Shown here: positions 1 through 7,626 of the stretch, one piece after another | How the letters are laid out: the number at the start of each line of letters is the position of its first letter | Position numbering within the stretch: position 1 is the stretch's first letter | Source: Oscillospiraceae bacterium | GTDB taxonomy: Bacteria; Bacillota_A; Clostridia; Oscillospirales; WRJC01 | Direction of reading: 5' to 3' | DNA length: 64,000 nt | Assembly: GCA_009782405.1 (NCBI GenBank) | Contig: WRJC01000014.1 | Span: forward strand, 1-64,000 | Notes under the pieces: model-generated | What the model was told of the DNA's origin: nothing | Databases searched by the model: none | Seen by the model: only the letters and a program-made list of their open reading frames with translations | Position numbers and translations under genes: made by a program

Positions 1-1
1 G

Positions 2-304
2 TCCGCAGGGCAGCGCCAGCTTCTGTCTTTTGCCAGGGCGGTGGCGTTTTCGCCTCCCATATTGGTGCTCGACGAGGCAACCGCGAGCATAGACACCGAA
101 AACGAGCAGATAATCCAAACATCCCTGAAAAAAATATCGGAGAACAGAACCACGGTGATAATCGCGCACAGGCTGTCCACCATAAAAAACGCGGACAAAA
201 TAATAGTGATCCACGAGGGGGAAATAAGCGAAACGGGAAAGCACGAGGAACTGCTGAAAAACGGCGGAATTTACAGCAAGCTCCACGAGGCTCAAAACCT
301 GTAG
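2..304 (+). CDS. ABC transporter ATP-binding/permease protein, C-terminal end (5' truncated by window edge)
   Basis: This is the last 100 residues of an ABC ATPase domain that begins before the window. The reading frame is open from base 2 and shows a signature motif variant (SAGQRQ), Walker B ([10 protein letters not shown]), the D-loop (SID) and the H-loop (IIAHRLST). The segment after the H-loop ([20 protein letters not shown]) is typical of the exporter type, in which a membrane domain is fused to the ATPase. The substrate cannot be told from this fragment. A GTG inside the frame at 41 is not a plausible start, because conserved ATPase sequence lies upstream of it. No clear terminator follows; the next gene, on the other strand, ends 50 bases away. 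Confidence 0.93.
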   Translation, partial: SAGQRQLLSFARAVAFSPPILVLDEATASIDTENEQIIQTSLKKISENRTTVIIAHRLSTIKNADKIIVIHEGEISETGKHEELLKNGGIYSKLHEAQNL

Positions 305-353
305 CGGAACTCCGCAAAAAGCAAAATATCCGGCTATTTTTCGTATTTATATT

Positions 354-926
354 TCAATACGCCAAACCCTTTGGTTCGGTTCCAAGCGGCGCCGTGCCGG
401 GGTTTTTTAATTTAAATCCGTTGGATTTGTATTCCTGATAGTCGAAATTTTCGAGTTCGTCGTACCCGAGTTTATGGAATTCGTAAAAACCCGGCCAATT
501 TTCGTATCCGTCCCCGAGTTTGTGTTCCAAAAAAGCGTCCGCCATGGCCATGCCTTGCCGGGGCGCTACATAGAACCCGCCCATTGCCAACACGTTGCAT
601 CCGTTGGCCGCCACGCACCGCAGCGCCGCCGGAACGCTTTCAGCCACCGCGCTGTGCACATGAGGGCACTTGCTTGCGGCAATGTGTATGCCCATGCCCG
701 TCCCGCAAAATAAAATAGCCCGTTCGAATTCGCCTTCGGCGATCATGGCGCCGGCGCGCAGCCCGATGCGGTGATACATTTCGGGTTCGCCCCGGTCCCC
801 GATTTTCGCGCCGATATCGGTTATTTCCCAGCCGCGTTCCCGCAAGTGGGCAACAACGGCATCTTTCAGCGCAAGGCCGGCAAAATCGGCGGCTATTAAA
901 ACCTGTCTGTCTTCGATGGTTTTCAT
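354..926 (-). CDS. RpiB/LacA/LacB-family sugar-phosphate isomerase
   Basis: This 190-residue protein belongs to the RpiB/LacAB aldose-ketose isomerase family, which interconverts pentose or hexose phosphates in the cytoplasm. The family active-site loop is visible as FCGTGMGIHIAASK, with the catalytic Cys. The N-terminal strand VLIAADFAG is the usual sugar-phosphate binding segment. It is about 40 residues longer than ordinary RpiB (about 150); the extra C-terminal tail, rich in Tyr, Asn and Gly, may define a subfamily. I start at the ATG at 926, nine bases after AGGAG. A TTG at 932 is only three bases from that site. It is the last gene of a minus-strand run lnt > esterase > URO-D-family protein > this gene. 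Substrate unknown; pentose or modified hexose phosphates are likely. Confidence 0.85.
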   Translation of the reverse strand: MKTIEDRQVLIAADFAGLALKDAVVAHLRERGWEITDIGAKIGDRGEPEMYHRIGLRAGAMIAEGEFERAILFCGTGMGIHIAASKCPHVHSAVAESVPAALRCVAANGCNVLAMGGFYVAPRQGMAMADAFLEHKLGDGYENWPGFYEFHKLGYDELENFDYQEYKSNGFKLKNPGTAPLGTEPKGLAY

Positions 927-943
927 ACGCAATATCTCCTAAG

Positions 944-2014
944 TTATATTTTTATTTCGCGCAGGCGTTTTACGCAATGCGCATAATTTTCAAATGATAT
1001 GTCAGGCAACACCATATCGTCCAAAGCCGGGAAAAATCCTCCTTGTTTTATCAGCGGCCCCAAATCCTCTATCGCACCGTCTATTTCATCCGGCCCGCCT
1101 ATAAGCGCTTTTGTGGGAATCCCGCCCGCCATGCCCAGCTTCTTTCCGTATTTTTTGCGCAGGGCATATGGGTCGGCGCCCGAAGCCCGCTCTACCGGCC
1201 AGGTGCAGTTGATTCCGTTTCCAACCGCCATGTCCATTATGCCGTCCAACTTTCCGGCGCTCCATAGGGATATGATTTTGATTTCGTAATGTTCAAGCAA
1301 TTTGACCACCTTGTTTTGATACGGCAGCCAAAATTTTTCATATAGGGCCGGCGATGTGTGCGTCGCGCCTTTGTAAGCGAGGTCTTCCGTGAGCGTGACG
1401 AAATCCGGCTTTACCGCTTCCAGCATGGGGCGGAGCGTGCCGATGGCAAATTCGCTCCAATGGTCAAACATGTCGTGCATCATTTCAGGCTCCGTGTAAA
1501 AAGCCTCCATGAAATATTCCATTCCCATGGCGTAAAATCCCAAGCGGAAAAAAAACGGGAACAAATGGATCCCCACGGGGTTTTTGCATTTCGCGTATTT
1601 TTCGGCGGCTTCTTTTAAATCAAAAGGGACCCTTTCGGGGCAGCACGCGAAACGTTTTTTGTACTTTGCCCAATCCTCCGGGCTTTTGACCGGATGGTCG
1701 ATATAGCCGTAATACCTCGACGGCGCTTCTTTTTTTCGTTTTACTTTCCCGCCCATAAATTCCGTTTCGATGTAATAGGTTTCATCTTCCCAAAGCTTTT
1801 TTATTTCAAAACCGGGAATCGGCCCAAAATTGACCGGAATGATCTCCAATGAGTCCATGCCTAACTTTTCTTCCGGAGTCTGGCCTTTTTTTAAATGCCC
1901 CTGGGTCTCCCAAAGCGCCTGTATTTCTCGTTCGTAAGGCTCCACTGCCAGCACGGGCAAACTTCCGGTTTCCTGGAAGTTCATGATCCTGTTAAATTTT
2001 TCCCTCGTGTCCAT
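944..2014 (-). CDS. Uroporphyrinogen decarboxylase (URO-D)-family protein, probably corrinoid-methyltransferase-like
   Basis: This 356-residue protein has the pattern of the URO-D TIM-barrel superfamily, which includes true HemE and the MtaA/MtbA corrinoid methyltransferases. Supporting segments are the N-terminal TREKFNRIMNF, the middle LTEDLAYKGATHTSP, and the C-terminal block (MAGGIPTKALIGGPDEID) that precedes the last barrel strands. No haem genes are near, so a role as HemE is unlikely. Paralogues of this kind are common in gut Clostridia beside sugar-metabolism genes, and their reactions are mostly unknown. An AAGGAAGGAAAG site lies just before the ATG. It is the third gene of the minus operon, between the esterase and the sugar-phosphate isomerase. 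That placement points to catabolism of a methylated or acylated sugar-like compound, which is inference. Confidence 0.8.
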   Translation of the reverse strand: MDTREKFNRIMNFQETGSLPVLAVEPYEREIQALWETQGHLKKGQTPEEKLGMDSLEIIPVNFGPIPGFEIKKLWEDETYYIETEFMGGKVKRKKEAPSRYYGYIDHPVKSPEDWAKYKKRFACCPERVPFDLKEAAEKYAKCKNPVGIHLFPFFFRLGFYAMGMEYFMEAFYTEPEMMHDMFDHWSEFAIGTLRPMLEAVKPDFVTLTEDLAYKGATHTSPALYEKFWLPYQNKVVKLLEHYEIKIISLWSAGKLDGIMDMAVGNGINCTWPVERASGADPYALRKKYGKKLGMAGGIPTKALIGGPDEIDGAIEDLGPLIKQGGFFPALDDMVLPDISFENYAHCVKRLREIKI

Positions 2015-2058
2015 ACTTTCCTTCCTTTTGCCGAAATTATTTTTGCAATTTTAAAATT

Positions 2059-2883
2059 TTAACCGAACAATATTTCGTCGATCCATTTTATCGCCATTTC
2101 GACCCAGCGCGCCACATATGGCATCGCCATCGCGTCGTTTGGGGCCACTTCCGAAGTAGCGGTCGATAGGCCATGGGCTCCATGAGGGAAAACGTGTAGC
2201 TCGAAGGGGATTTTGTTTTCCGCCAGCGCCTCGCACATGCAAAGCGAATTTTCCACCGGAACCCCGGTGTCGTCCGCTGTGTGCCAGACAAATGCGGGGC
2301 AGGTTTCAAAATCCACATGCTTTTCGATGGAAAATCTGTCCAGTTCTTCCCTGTCAGGCTCCCGCCCTTCCGCGTCCGCCAGCCTGAGTATGGATCCCAT
2401 GTGGCCTTTTGGTCCCGAAGTTATCACGGGATATCCGAGTATCATGCCGTTGGGCCTGACGTCCGATTTTTCGCAGTTCAAGGTATTGGATATGACATCC
2501 AATTTCCAAAGGGTCCCAATGCTTGCGGCTAAATGCCCCCCGGCGGAAAAACCGCAAACCACGATTTTGTTTTTGTCGATGTTCCATTCTTCGGCGCGGT
2601 CGCGGATATATTTGATCGCCATGGCCGCATCTAAGAGCGGAGCATAACCCACAGCCTCCTCCTTCACCGAATACCTCAGCACGAAAGCGTTCATGCCCGC
2701 CGCGAAAAAGGCTTTCGCGACGGGTTCGGCTTCGCGGTCGCTGGTGATGTAATAACCTCCCCCGGGCAAAACGAGCACGGCTTTTTTCTTGAAATTGCGA
2801 AGTTCGGGTGAGTTTTCCGAAACATAAGTCGATAGCGTGATGTGGGGCCTGTCGCTCCATAATGAAATTTTTTCGTGGATCAT
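2059..2883 (-). CDS. Alpha/beta-hydrolase esterase (carbohydrate acetylesterase type)
   Basis: This 274-residue cytoplasmic alpha/beta hydrolase carries the oxyanion stretch PGGGYY (about residues 40-45). The nucleophile motif is GFSAGGH with Ser113, and the probable acid and base are Asp205 (HTADDTGVP) and His237 (FPHGAHGLS). This layout is that of the BD-FAE/acetylxylan-esterase-like family, which removes acetyl or other acyl groups from sugars. There is no signal peptide, so it should act on imported oligosaccharides or sugar esters. Its ATG overlaps the stop of lnt by four bases (ATGA), implying translational coupling. Substrate specificity cannot be read from sequence. Confidence 0.86.
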   Translation of the reverse strand: MIHEKISLWSDRPHITLSTYVSENSPELRNFKKKAVLVLPGGGYYITSDREAEPVAKAFFAAGMNAFVLRYSVKEEAVGYAPLLDAAMAIKYIRDRAEEWNIDKNKIVVCGFSAGGHLAASIGTLWKLDVISNTLNCEKSDVRPNGMILGYPVITSGPKGHMGSILRLADAEGREPDREELDRFSIEKHVDFETCPAFVWHTADDTGVPVENSLCMCEALAENKIPFELHVFPHGAHGLSTATSEVAPNDAMAMPYVARWVEMAIKWIDEILFG

Positions 2884-4451
2884 GGCAAAATCTCCTTTTT
2901 TGTTTTATGCGTTATTTTTAAAATCAAACAAAAACCTGCATATATCCACGAAAGATATAGTATGACGTCGCCAAAGCGGGTATATGCCGTTTTGTTTTTC
3001 ACGATCTGTATTTGTGCCGTCAATGTTTCGCGCTTTTGCACTTCGGATTGCCGAAGTATTTTCCCCGTGGGGGAGACAAACGAGGAAATCCCCGTATTTG
3101 CCGCCCTCACCGCATAGCGGTTGTTTTCCACCGCGCGAAGCACCGTTTGCGCGTTATGCTGGTATATGGCGGGCGAATCACGAAACCACGAATCGTTGGT
3201 CGCAATGATCAGCACATCTGCCCCTTCCGCCACGGATTTTCTCGCGAGCTCCGGGAAAATAGAGTCGAAGCAAACGAGCCCCCCATAACCCACGCCGCCT
3301 ATTTCCATTATGCCCGCGCTTTCTCCCGGGGTCAGAACGGAATCGAGCTGCGCTATGTTCGAGACAAAAGGAAAAAGTTTTGTCAGGATTTTTTCGGCGG
3401 GAAGATATTCGCCGAAAGGCACGAGGTGGCGCTTTGCGTATGGATGGATGAAATCATGGCTTTTGTCGAAAGACAGTATCGCGTTGTATCTTTTTTTTTC
3501 GGATTCGTCGAAGTATATAATCCCGGTGAAAAGCGTCAAGTCGTTTTCCGCGGCCAAATCATGCAGGCGGTTGTAAGTGGGGCTGTCAAAAGTCACGCTC
3601 ACCGGTATCGCGGTTTCCGGGAAAACGCATATGTCTATATCCTCAAAAGCGTTTTCTTCGAGCAGGGAGGCGTAGATGTCAAACGAGCTTTCGGTTTCGT
3701 TCCATTTGTCGTATGACGAAATGTTGCCCTGTATTATCATAGCGGTTATTTTTTGGCGCCCTCCGGAATTTTCCAGATGGTCATAATACATGACCCTGAA
3801 ATATCCGAAATACGAATTGGCAAAACCCAAAAGGATCGCCGCCAAAATCAAAAAGTTGTTATTTTTTTCCGGAATCGTTTTGTTCGACCTATTTAAAATA
3901 TGCGCCGCGATGCAAGCATTTATGAAAATGATGGCGAAGCTCGCGAAATACGTGCCGAAAAGCGAAAGGCTCTGGATAAAAAACAGATTTTTGTACTGCG
4001 TGACCGCAAGTTTTGCCCATGTCAGCCCCGTCATGAACCACGATTGCACCCACTCCGTTATCACATACAGGCAAGCGGCCAACAGCGGGAACAAAAATAT
4101 GTTTATGTTTTTAAAAAATTTCATCCCCAAAGGAAAAATGAGCATGACGAAAGTTTGCAGTATCGGGAACATGAGCCAAGCGGCGGCGACGATCATCGCG
4201 CTTTGGGCAGGGGTCACGCCCGTTTGCTCCATTGGGTACATCCATAAAAACCATATATATGCCGGAAGATAAAAGCCCGCGCAAAAAATCAATGTATATT
4301 TCAGCGCTTTGTTTTTTTTATGGTTTTTCAGCCCGTCGAAAAGAACCAAAAAAAACGGGACGCAGGCAAAAAAGGAAATTATTCCCATTTCCGGCCATAT
4401 AAGGGGAATCGAAAGCAACAGCCCGGAGGCAAAAACAAATAAATATTTCAT
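2880..4451 (-). CDS. lnt: Apolipoprotein N-acyltransferase
   Basis: Lnt adds the third acyl chain to the N-terminal Cys of lipoproteins at the outer face of the cytoplasmic membrane. The 523-residue protein has about six hydrophobic helices in the first 210 residues, a nitrilase-like domain (about 230-490) and a final hydrophobic helix. The expected Glu-Lys-Cys triad is present: Glu279 (FPETAIP), Lys340 (YAKRHLVPFGEYLP) and Cys394 (GLVCFDSIFPE). Length matches the family (about 510). A promoter ends only about eight bases before the ATG and no Shine-Dalgarno is seen, so the message may be leaderless. It heads the minus operon and overlaps the esterase by four bases. Lnt is typical of diderms and actinobacteria and less expected in Firmicutes. 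Confidence 0.92.
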   Translation of the reverse strand: MKYLFVFASGLLLSIPLIWPEMGIISFFACVPFFLVLFDGLKNHKKNKALKYTLIFCAGFYLPAYIWFLWMYPMEQTGVTPAQSAMIVAAAWLMFPILQTFVMLIFPLGMKFFKNINIFLFPLLAACLYVITEWVQSWFMTGLTWAKLAVTQYKNLFFIQSLSLFGTYFASFAIIFINACIAAHILNRSNKTIPEKNNNFLILAAILLGFANSYFGYFRVMYYDHLENSGGRQKITAMIIQGNISSYDKWNETESSFDIYASLLEENAFEDIDICVFPETAIPVSVTFDSPTYNRLHDLAAENDLTLFTGIIYFDESEKKRYNAILSFDKSHDFIHPYAKRHLVPFGEYLPAEKILTKLFPFVSNIAQLDSVLTPGESAGIMEIGGVGYGGLVCFDSIFPELARKSVAEGADVLIIATNDSWFRDSPAIYQHNAQTVLRAVENNRYAVRAANTGISSFVSPTGKILRQSEVQKRETLTAQIQIVKNKTAYTRFGDVILYLSWIYAGFCLILKITHKTKKEILP

Positions 4452-4458
4452 AATGCAG

Positions 4459-4487
4459 ATTATACCATGTTTCGAAATTTTTGTAAA
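4459..4487 (-). promoter_or_regulatory. SigA-type promoter of lnt operon
   Basis: On the minus strand TTTACA (4487-4482) and TATAAT (4464-4459) are separated by 17 bases. The predicted start of transcription falls at about 4452, immediately before the lnt ATG at 4451. The promoter is back to back with the plus-strand promoter at 4506-4534. Confidence 0.75.
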
Positions 4488-4505
4488 GAAATTTTTTGAA
4501 AAAAC

Positions 4506-4534
4506 TTGACATTTTTTCGCGGTTGTGGTACAAT
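4506..4534 (+). promoter_or_regulatory. SigA-type promoter for the 4582-9642 gene group
   Basis: TTGACA (4506-4511), a 17-base spacer and TACAAT (4529-4534) form a near-consensus promoter. It is followed about 35 bases later by AGGAGG (4567-4572) and the ATG at 4582. Confidence 0.85.
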
Positions 4535-4581
4535 GGCGGCATGAGTACCCAAAACAACGAGCACACAGGAGGAAAATATTT

Positions 4582-5010
4582 ATGCAACAGCCACCTTATC
4601 AGCAGCCGCCCTACCAACAGCAGCCCATGTACCAGCCGCCCCCTCCGCCGCTCCCCCCAAATTATCCCGGAAAGCAATTGATGACGATTTCGATAATCTG
4701 CGGCGCGGCTTCGCTCGTCCTCGGGCTTTTCTTTTCGCTTTTGACTTACGTGATACCGGTCGTGGGCGCCATCATGCCCGCGCTCGGCCTTGTGGCTTCG
4801 ATAGCAGGCCTCATCGCGGCGATCCTGGGCAGCAATCAAGCGAAAGCAGTCGGCATCAATTCCAATTTGGCGACGGTGGGGCTCGTCCTGTCGATTATCG
4901 GCATGGTTTTTTGTTTTATTTTCACCATCGCCTGCTCATGCGTGGCGTGCGCATATTGCCAGGCTCAAAGCATCGCCAATACCTGGAGTTCCTGGGATTT
5001 TAGTTTTTGA
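4582..5010 (+). CDS. Small Pro/Gln-rich membrane protein (DUF4190-like)
   Basis: This protein of 142 residues starts with a cytoplasmic-looking tail rich in Gln, Pro and Tyr (about residues 1-30, repeats of QQPPYQQ type), followed by hydrophobic helices at about 32-60, 65-85 and 95-125. That arrangement matches DUF4190-type proteins, widespread small membrane proteins of unknown function in Gram-positive bacteria. I start at the ATG nine bases after AGGAGG; the in-frame GTG at 4525 lies inside the promoter. The C-terminus contains a Cys-rich patch (CSCVACAYC) at the end of the last helix, which is unusual. It is the first gene of a run leading into lgt and two DHHW proteins. Function unknown. 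Confidence 0.75.
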   Translation: MQQPPYQQPPYQQQPMYQPPPPPLPPNYPGKQLMTISIICGAASLVLGLFFSLLTYVIPVVGAIMPALGLVASIAGLIAAILGSNQAKAVGINSNLATVGLVLSIIGMVFCFIFTIACSCVACAYCQAQSIANTWSSWDFSF

Positions 5011-5041
5011 CGGTTTCGGCCGGTAAACCGCATTATTTCAT

Positions 5042-5851
5042 ATGTATCCTTTTTTTGATTTGTTCGGCAGGCAAATACCGCTTTACGGCGTGATGTGCGT
5101 GGTCGCGGCTTTTGTTTCGGTGGGTTTCGCCGTTGCGAGGGCAAAAAGATTCGGCGTGGATTCCCGTGATGCGCTGTATATGTGCATATTCGCGATAATC
5201 GGGGCCATCGCAGGGGCGAAAGCCGTGGCTGCGCTCGTTTTTTTGGCTCAGGCGGTTTTGCATATGCGCGAAATCGCGGAAGCGGGGTTTGGCCTGTGGG
5301 ACGTTTTTTACAATGCGTTTGCAAGCACCGGGATCGTATTTTTCGGGGGCTTGATAGGCGGGGCCATCGGGGGAGTGGTTTATCTCAAGAAGTATAAATT
5401 ACGCCTGCCCGTTTTTTTCGATTTGGCCGCGCCTTGCATACCCGTCGCCCACGCGATAGGCCGCATAGGCTGCTTTTTGGCGGGCTGCTGCTACGGGATC
5501 GAATCGCGCTGGGGTGTGGAATTCGCCAATTCGCCGGCCGCGCCGCCGCATGTAAGGCTGTTGCCGGTTCAGCTTATCGAAGCAGACGCGAATTTATGTT
5601 TGGCGGCAATTATTTTGATTTATGAACGCTTGCGCGGCGAAAAAAACGGCGGCAAAGGCAAAAATTTGCTGCTGTATCTTGTTTTGTACCCAATATCGAG
5701 ATTTACGCTCGAATTCTTGCGCGGAGACGCGGCGAGGGGATTATATTTCGGCATATCCACCTCCCAAATCATTTCTATCGTGATTTTCGTCCCCGCGATA
5801 TATTTATTTTTTTTCAACAACCGAAAAGGGAAAAACATTTATGGACGATAA
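5042..5851 (+). CDS. lgt: Prolipoprotein diacylglyceryl transferase family protein (Lgt or Lgt-like)
   Basis: Lgt transfers diacylglycerol from phosphatidylglycerol to the lipobox Cys of prolipoproteins. The 269-residue protein has about seven hydrophobic helices. It keeps the FGGLIGG segment, the GRIGCF signature with its conserved Arg, and the late Arg region (RFTLEFLRGD). Two positions differ from classical Lgt. The His of the HGGLIG motif is Phe here, and the GRxGNFxN signature reads GRIGCFLAGCCYG, so the Asn is replaced by Cys. This variant signature occurs in a divergent branch of the family, so the activity may be canonical or altered. No strong ribosome binding site precedes the ATG. 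Its end overlaps the next gene by 11 bases. The gene lies close to lnt and upstream of a lipoprotein gene. Confidence 0.8.
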   Translation: MYPFFDLFGRQIPLYGVMCVVAAFVSVGFAVARAKRFGVDSRDALYMCIFAIIGAIAGAKAVAALVFLAQAVLHMREIAEAGFGLWDVFYNAFASTGIVFFGGLIGGAIGGVVYLKKYKLRLPVFFDLAAPCIPVAHAIGRIGCFLAGCCYGIESRWGVEFANSPAAPPHVRLLPVQLIEADANLCLAAIILIYERLRGEKNGGKGKNLLLYLVLYPISRFTLEFLRGDAARGLYFGISTSQIISIVIFVPAIYLFFFNNRKGKNIYGR

Positions 5852-7595
5852 GCCGGCAAAAAAAACCGAGCAGGAAATATTGCTTGAAATACAAATGAGA
5901 TCAAAAGACAAAGCGCGAATTCCCGACATTCTGACAATCGTCACCGGAGCCGCCGTCATCTGCGCGCTTTCGGTTCTCATGTTCGTTTTCCCCGACAGCG
6001 ATTTTTCCGAGCAGGAAAGGCGCGCGCTGCAGCAGTTTCCCAAAATATCGTCGGAGGGCAAATTCTTGGACAGGCTCGCCGACGGAAAATTCACAGCCGA
6101 AATAGCCACGTACTATTCCGACCAGTTTCCTTTCAGGGACGCATTCGTCGGAATCAAGGGAGCGGCAGAAATAGCCTTGCTCAAGGGCGAAAACGACGGA
6201 GTCATAATCGGGAAAGAAGGCTATCTGATAACAAAGGATCCCATGGACAAAAGTTTCAACGAGGCGAGGGACTATATGAACAAGAAAATCGACGAAATAT
6301 CGGCGTTTGCCGACGTGATGGACAAAATGGGCAAAATTCCCGTCACATTGGCCGTCGCCGGGCGTTCGGCGGACGTTTTGGGCATATACCTCCCGGCGAC
6401 CTACCCGACGACCTTTTCGGATAACTTGCTGAGCCTGTTCGTCGGGTTGGCGGACTATGCCCAGAATATAAACCGGCTGGAGCTGGCAGGCCCGATCAGG
6501 CAACTGATAGAACGCGGCAACAGCGGGCAGCTGTATTACAAAACAGATCACCACTGGACTACTCTCGGCGCCTATTACGCCTATGTGGAAATAATGAAAT
6601 CATTCAAGGACGCAAGCCTTGAACCATTGCCGCTTTCGGCGTTTACAAGGGAAATTGCCAGCGACCGGTTTTACGGGACTACATGGGCGAAAGCCGGGGC
6701 AAAATGGGTCATGGCCGACGTCATGGAATATTTCAGGTATGAAGGCGACGATAATTTCACAACTTCGATCGTCGATACCGGCAAAAGTTTCAAAGGGTTT
6801 TACGACCGTTCCTATCTTGAAACCAATGACAAATACGGCTCGTTTTTAAGCGGAAATAATTTCAGGGTGGATGTGGCCAAAACACAGAATCCGGGGGAGC
6901 CGCCGCGGCCCAAGATGCTTCTGATGAAGGACAGTTTCGCCCACTCGGTGGTTCCGTTCTTGGCCATCCATTTCGATTTGGTGATTTTGGATTGGCGCTA
7001 CGACCAGAGGCTTTCGACTTCCAAACTTGTGTTCGACGAAAAAATCGACAGGGTTTTGTTTTTGCACAACATCGGCAACCTTATCGAAGGAGCCGTATAC
7101 GGCGTTCCGGGGGAAGGAGCGGGCATGCTCCAGTACGGCGCGGAATCCGCCCTGGAAAGCTACAGGATGGATCAATACCCGATCAAAAAAATATACATAA
7201 ACGGGAACCCGATAAATGAATATGCGATCATCGTGCCCACGGATGAAAACGACGGCAGGAAATATTACATGAATGCGGCGGAAAGTTTGAGAGATATGAT
7301 CGCGGAGAGGGCGGGTGTGGAGCTCGAGATCGTGAAAAGCGACGATATTTCGGCGCTCGGAAAAGCGATAGCCTTCACGAACGAAGGGCTGCCCGCCGTG
7401 GGGTTTGTCAAAATAGCCACAGAAGGGGACAGCCTCGTGTTCAGATGCAACATAGGCTCCGACAGCCCGGGCTACGCGGCAAGCCTTTTTATGGACAAAT
7501 ACATAAGGAAAGCGACCGGAAGTTTTAACTTCGGGGACGATTTCATTTACAGCGACACGGGCGACGCCGTGATAATGATCCGCCCGGGACAATAA
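5841..7595 (+). CDS. DHHW-family (AlgX/AlgJ-like SGNH) membrane-anchored protein
   Basis: This protein of 584 residues has one hydrophobic segment near residues 32-52 and a large domain outside the membrane. The motif YKTDHHWTTLGAYYAY (about residue 235) is the DHHW signature of AlgX/AlgJ-type SGNH hydrolase-fold proteins. Family members take part in O-acetylation or tailoring of surface polysaccharides. The late segment MLLMKDSFAHS resembles the conserved DSF block of the same family. A second region (about 430-584) with a different character may be an additional domain. The start at 5841 follows AAAGGG and overlaps the lgt end by 11 bases. The next gene encodes a second DHHW protein. No MBOAT acyltransferase, the usual partner, is in the window. 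Confidence 0.78.
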   Translation: MDDKPAKKTEQEILLEIQMRSKDKARIPDILTIVTGAAVICALSVLMFVFPDSDFSEQERRALQQFPKISSEGKFLDRLADGKFTAEIATYYSDQFPFRDAFVGIKGAAEIALLKGENDGVIIGKEGYLITKDPMDKSFNEARDYMNKKIDEISAFADVMDKMGKIPVTLAVAGRSADVLGIYLPATYPTTFSDNLLSLFVGLADYAQNINRLELAGPIRQLIERGNSGQLYYKTDHHWTTLGAYYAYVEIMKSFKDASLEPLPLSAFTREIASDRFYGTTWAKAGAKWVMADVMEYFRYEGDDNFTTSIVDTGKSFKGFYDRSYLETNDKYGSFLSGNNFRVDVAKTQNPGEPPRPKMLLMKDSFAHSVVPFLAIHFDLVILDWRYDQRLSTSKLVFDEKIDRVLFLHNIGNLIEGAVYGVPGEGAGMLQYGAESALESYRMDQYPIKKIYINGNPINEYAIIVPTDENDGRKYYMNAAESLRDMIAERAGVELEIVKSDDISALGKAIAFTNEGLPAVGFVKIATEGDSLVFRCNIGSDSPGYAASLFMDKYIRKATGSFNFGDDFIYSDTGDAVIMIRPGQ

Positions 7596-7626
7596 CACAG
7601 TCATGATTTTTGGGAGAAGATTGCAT

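Noticed and set aside
3012..3716. Plus-strand frame inside lnt
   Set aside because: It lies fully within the catalytic domain of lnt and has no protein-like features.
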